A stretch of DNA of 64,000 nt from Oxyruncus cristatus (Eukaryota; Chordata; Aves; Passeriformes; Cotingidae), in assembly GCA_013399855.1 (NCBI GenBank), contig VXAY01004101.1, positions 1 to 64,000 on the forward strand, given 5' to 3'. The notes beneath the pieces were generated by a model. The model saw nothing but the letters and a program-made list of their open reading frames with translations, had not been told where the DNA came from and did no database searches. Below are positions 61,561-64,000 of this stretch, in pieces (position 1 is the first letter of the stretch; every line of letters begins with the position of its first letter). A program made the translations under genes and the position numbers.

Positions 61561-64000
61561 TGGGGGGCGCTTCGTCGCTTTCCAGCCTTTCCAGAAAAGC
61601 CAAACTTTGTGCCGAGTTTTAGCTCGATGTGTCAACTTAATGTCAGTCCTTTATTTTTTATTGATGCTTTCTGTTTGTTGCTGATAGCAAAACTGAGCGT
61701 GTACGGAGTGTGTGTCTTATCTGACTTGTTTTAAGAACGGCTGCGCTTAGCATAGACCGGGGTGATTACAGCAAGTACAGCAGGAGAGAGCTGAGAAAGC
61801 TGGAGAAGCTGAGCACGCAGCATTAGTCTGAATTATTTGCCTGTGTGTTCGAGAGATTTGGGGGGTTCCATGTATTTCTTCCCTGTTTGAACATATTCCC
61901 ACTCACGCTGGCTCTCTAAGACATCGTTTTAGAGTTTTCCAAATGTCTGCTCCTAGGTCTCTCATCCTTGACTGGAGTTCTGCCATGTTGCTGTGCTGCT
62001 GTTATGTGAAGTTTACACACTTCTCCTTCAAATGGAGACTCCCCAAAGCCGTCATCTGCCAGCCCAGATGGGCTGGCTTGCTGTTCCCTGCCTGTGGAGA
62101 CAGCAGAGCCGGAGTGTGGTACATCTGCTTGCACCCAGCAGGACAGAAGGACATGGGATGGCTCAGAGAAAGGAGCACCCAGGCCCAGGCTGTGCAGGAA
62201 CCAAGTGCCTGGTGCTTTTAATAGGGAGTGAACAGCTCGGTCATTGCTGAGAATCTGGGTCACGAGTAATTTACTTTTCTGGTGACTAAGTGTCTGGAAG
62301 AGAAGTGGTGATTTCAGGGTGAATATTTCAGGCTGCTAAATAGGGAAAGCTAATTGTCAGATTTAGTTATTGGTGGCCTTACCTGCTGTTTCTAGTTGCT
62401 TTTAAACTTTTTTTTTTTAAAAAACTCTGGATTCAAGTAGAACTGAATATTCTAAAGAAAATTGCTATTATTGTAACCAAGCACACAGTTACTGTTCATG
62501 TGTTTCACATGTGAAACACAGGAGTTAGTTTATGCAATCAAAATGGAAGTATTTTATATTTTTATGTGGAATTGGAGACAATGAAAGGGATGAGATACCT
62601 AATTTGCCTGGATGCCTTTTTGCTCTAGTATATTTGAGATAGTGGCCACAGTTCAGTGCTGTGCAGTGAAATTTCCACTTTTTAAAATTATCCATCCAAG
62701 TATTTTGTTTCTTCTTTCGGTGCTGTGACTTGTAGGATGAAAGCTGAACTGACTCTGAGTGTTAGCCAGTTGGCTTGACAGCTCTTAGTGGGAACTGTCC
62801 ATGTTATTCCTCAATATCTCATTTAATTTGCTCTAATAATCTAGTGCAAATTGGTCTTTCTTATTTATTTTATTTCTAGAATATTTGGGCATATTTAGTG
62901 TACTAATGGTATTATTGTAGACACTTGAGATACCTCTCTGTTAATCTCTGCTCTCTTGGGAATCAATTATTTACTCCTAAATTTGTCTCTATATCTAATT
63001 ACTGACCAAATATCACCTTTTCCCCCATCTCTGTAGGAAGCTCTCCTGGATGAGATGCTGTAGCTTAAATTTCACTTTGTGAATTACTTCTATACTAAAA
63101 TATATTTGACAAAAGAGAGAGACACCCCCCCCCAATGATGAATCAATGTCTGAAGTATGAGTTTTAGAAATAGGGAACTCTTGGTGGAAGTTTGATCTTT
63201 AACTTTTCTAGCTCAGAGTGTGAGCAGTTTGTGGTCACACAGCTTGGCAGGAGTACAGTCCTGAAGTACTCACTTCATGCAGCCCAGGTCTGGTACAGAA
63301 GTTTAGCTCTCTACTTGGTGAAGCATCTTGTCAAAACAGCTGTAGCATAGTTGTCAAACAAATGGGACAGCAGGTACTTGATACTTTAATGCTCCAATTA
63401 AGACTACAGACAAAAAATAAACCTCCAGCACTGCCGGAACCTGAAATAATGAAAAATGAATCTTTCAAAGAGGTGGAAAGTGACACATCCTCAGCATAGA
63501 GTGAAGTCTAGGAAAGAAAAAATGAAGCAGAAAGTCTAACTTTGTATTTTGGTAAGAGCTAATAGGGAGACTTTTAGATAGCTGTGATAGAGTTAGACCA
63601 AATATTTATCATCGTGGAGAAGAGACAACCAGAGGCTGCCAGGCAGTTGAGGTGATGTGGCGATACAGCTGAATCTCCCATCAGACTTCCTGCTTGTGGC
63701 CTACGAAATGGTGAGTTTAGGCAGCCAGTACAGCAGTGCCTCATCTGAAACTTGTAAGGGCTTGGTTTCTTTGGAGGATAGGAAGATACTTTTTTTTTTA
63801 CTTACTAGAAGTTGAGGTCTTAAGAAACTGTTCTCTTAGCCATCTGACAGGAAATTGTCTTGTTTTCTTGTGCATATATATATAATCAGTGTCAGAGAGT
63901 GTCTGAGAGCAACCAACCCTTGGCTGCATTTTCCTCGCTGGGGTCAGGAACAGCCCCAAACTTGGGTTTAAGTAGATAAAGAGAACCTGAGAGGCTGTGC
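61561..64000 (+). other. Presumed first intron of the unidentified gene
   Basis: AT-rich DNA without a recognisable exon, apart from a short codon-like stretch ending in a good donor near 63709 that has no convincing acceptor. It contains a perfect 22-base palindrome at 62499-62520 and a short (AT)n run near 63875. Confidence 0.4.
62499..62520. repeat. Perfect 22-base palindrome
   Basis: The core is TTTCACATGTGAAA, extended by four more paired bases on each side, with no spacer. It contains an E-box-like CACATGTG and two inverted GAAAC half-sites. No other palindrome of this length was noticed in the window. Confidence 0.9.

Noticed and set aside
60884..61622. Frames of 154-239 codons across the 291-base gap
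   Set aside because: Most of the length is undetermined sequence.
63650..63709. Possible small exon encoding DVAIQLNLPSDFLLVAYEM before a GTGAGT donor
   Set aside because: The upstream sequence is purine-rich with no usable polypyrimidine tract, so an acceptor is not credible. Worth a glance only if transcripts appear.
1..64000. tRNA, rRNA, CRISPR arrays, operons or a prokaryotic defence system
   Set aside because: No cloverleaf, rRNA core or spaced direct repeats were seen, and the gene structures are those of a vertebrate nuclear genome.

Overview
The window is nuclear DNA from a vertebrate, almost certainly a bird. It holds intron-rich genes with GT-AG splicing, CpG-island first exons and several copies of the CR1 retrotransposon, whose typical 3' end (short ATTCTATGATTCT-like repeats) is the hallmark interspersed repeat of bird and other sauropsid genomes. 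Short runs of N at the GC-rich promoters fit a draft assembly. Nothing prokaryotic, and no CRISPR, operon or phage structure, is visible.

Layout. (1) 677-15321, plus strand: most of a PARP14-type gene. Fourteen coding exons join in one open frame of 1,672 codons plus a stop. They encode an RRM/KH-like N-terminal part, three macrodomains, a WWE domain and a mono-ADP-ribosyltransferase domain. The first exon or exons lie left of the window. (2) 17901-29550, plus strand: a complete leishmanolysin-like zinc metalloprotease, LMLN. It has 17 exons and 675 residues, an HEIIH zinc site, and one intron with a GC rather than GT donor. (3) 35754-49237, minus strand: a complete cytosolic NAD-dependent glycerol-3-phosphate dehydrogenase of the GPD1/GPD1L family. 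It has 8 exons and exactly 349 residues, and every known catalytic position is kept. LMLN and this gene converge, with about 6 kb of 3' UTR or intergenic DNA between them. (4) 60972 onward, plus strand: the CpG-island first exon of a gene I cannot identify. It is followed by a 291-base gap and then apparent intron to the window's end. From 49.3 to 60.9 kb there is a gene-poor stretch with a long, ancient antisense CR1, a younger CR1 3' end, an LTR-like segment and two unrecognised exon-like open frames.

The three recognised genes do not form a known pathway. PARP14 is an interferon-linked ADP-ribosylation enzyme, LMLN is a membrane or secreted protease of the M8 family, and the dehydrogenase belongs to glycerolipid and redox metabolism. 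The points most worth following are a valine at the third position of the PARP14 catalytic triad, the mixed GPD1/GPD1L character of the dehydrogenase, the GC-AG intron in LMLN, transposon remnants just upstream of two CpG-island starts, and a perfect 22-base palindrome at 62.5 kb. I found no convincing novel multi-gene system.
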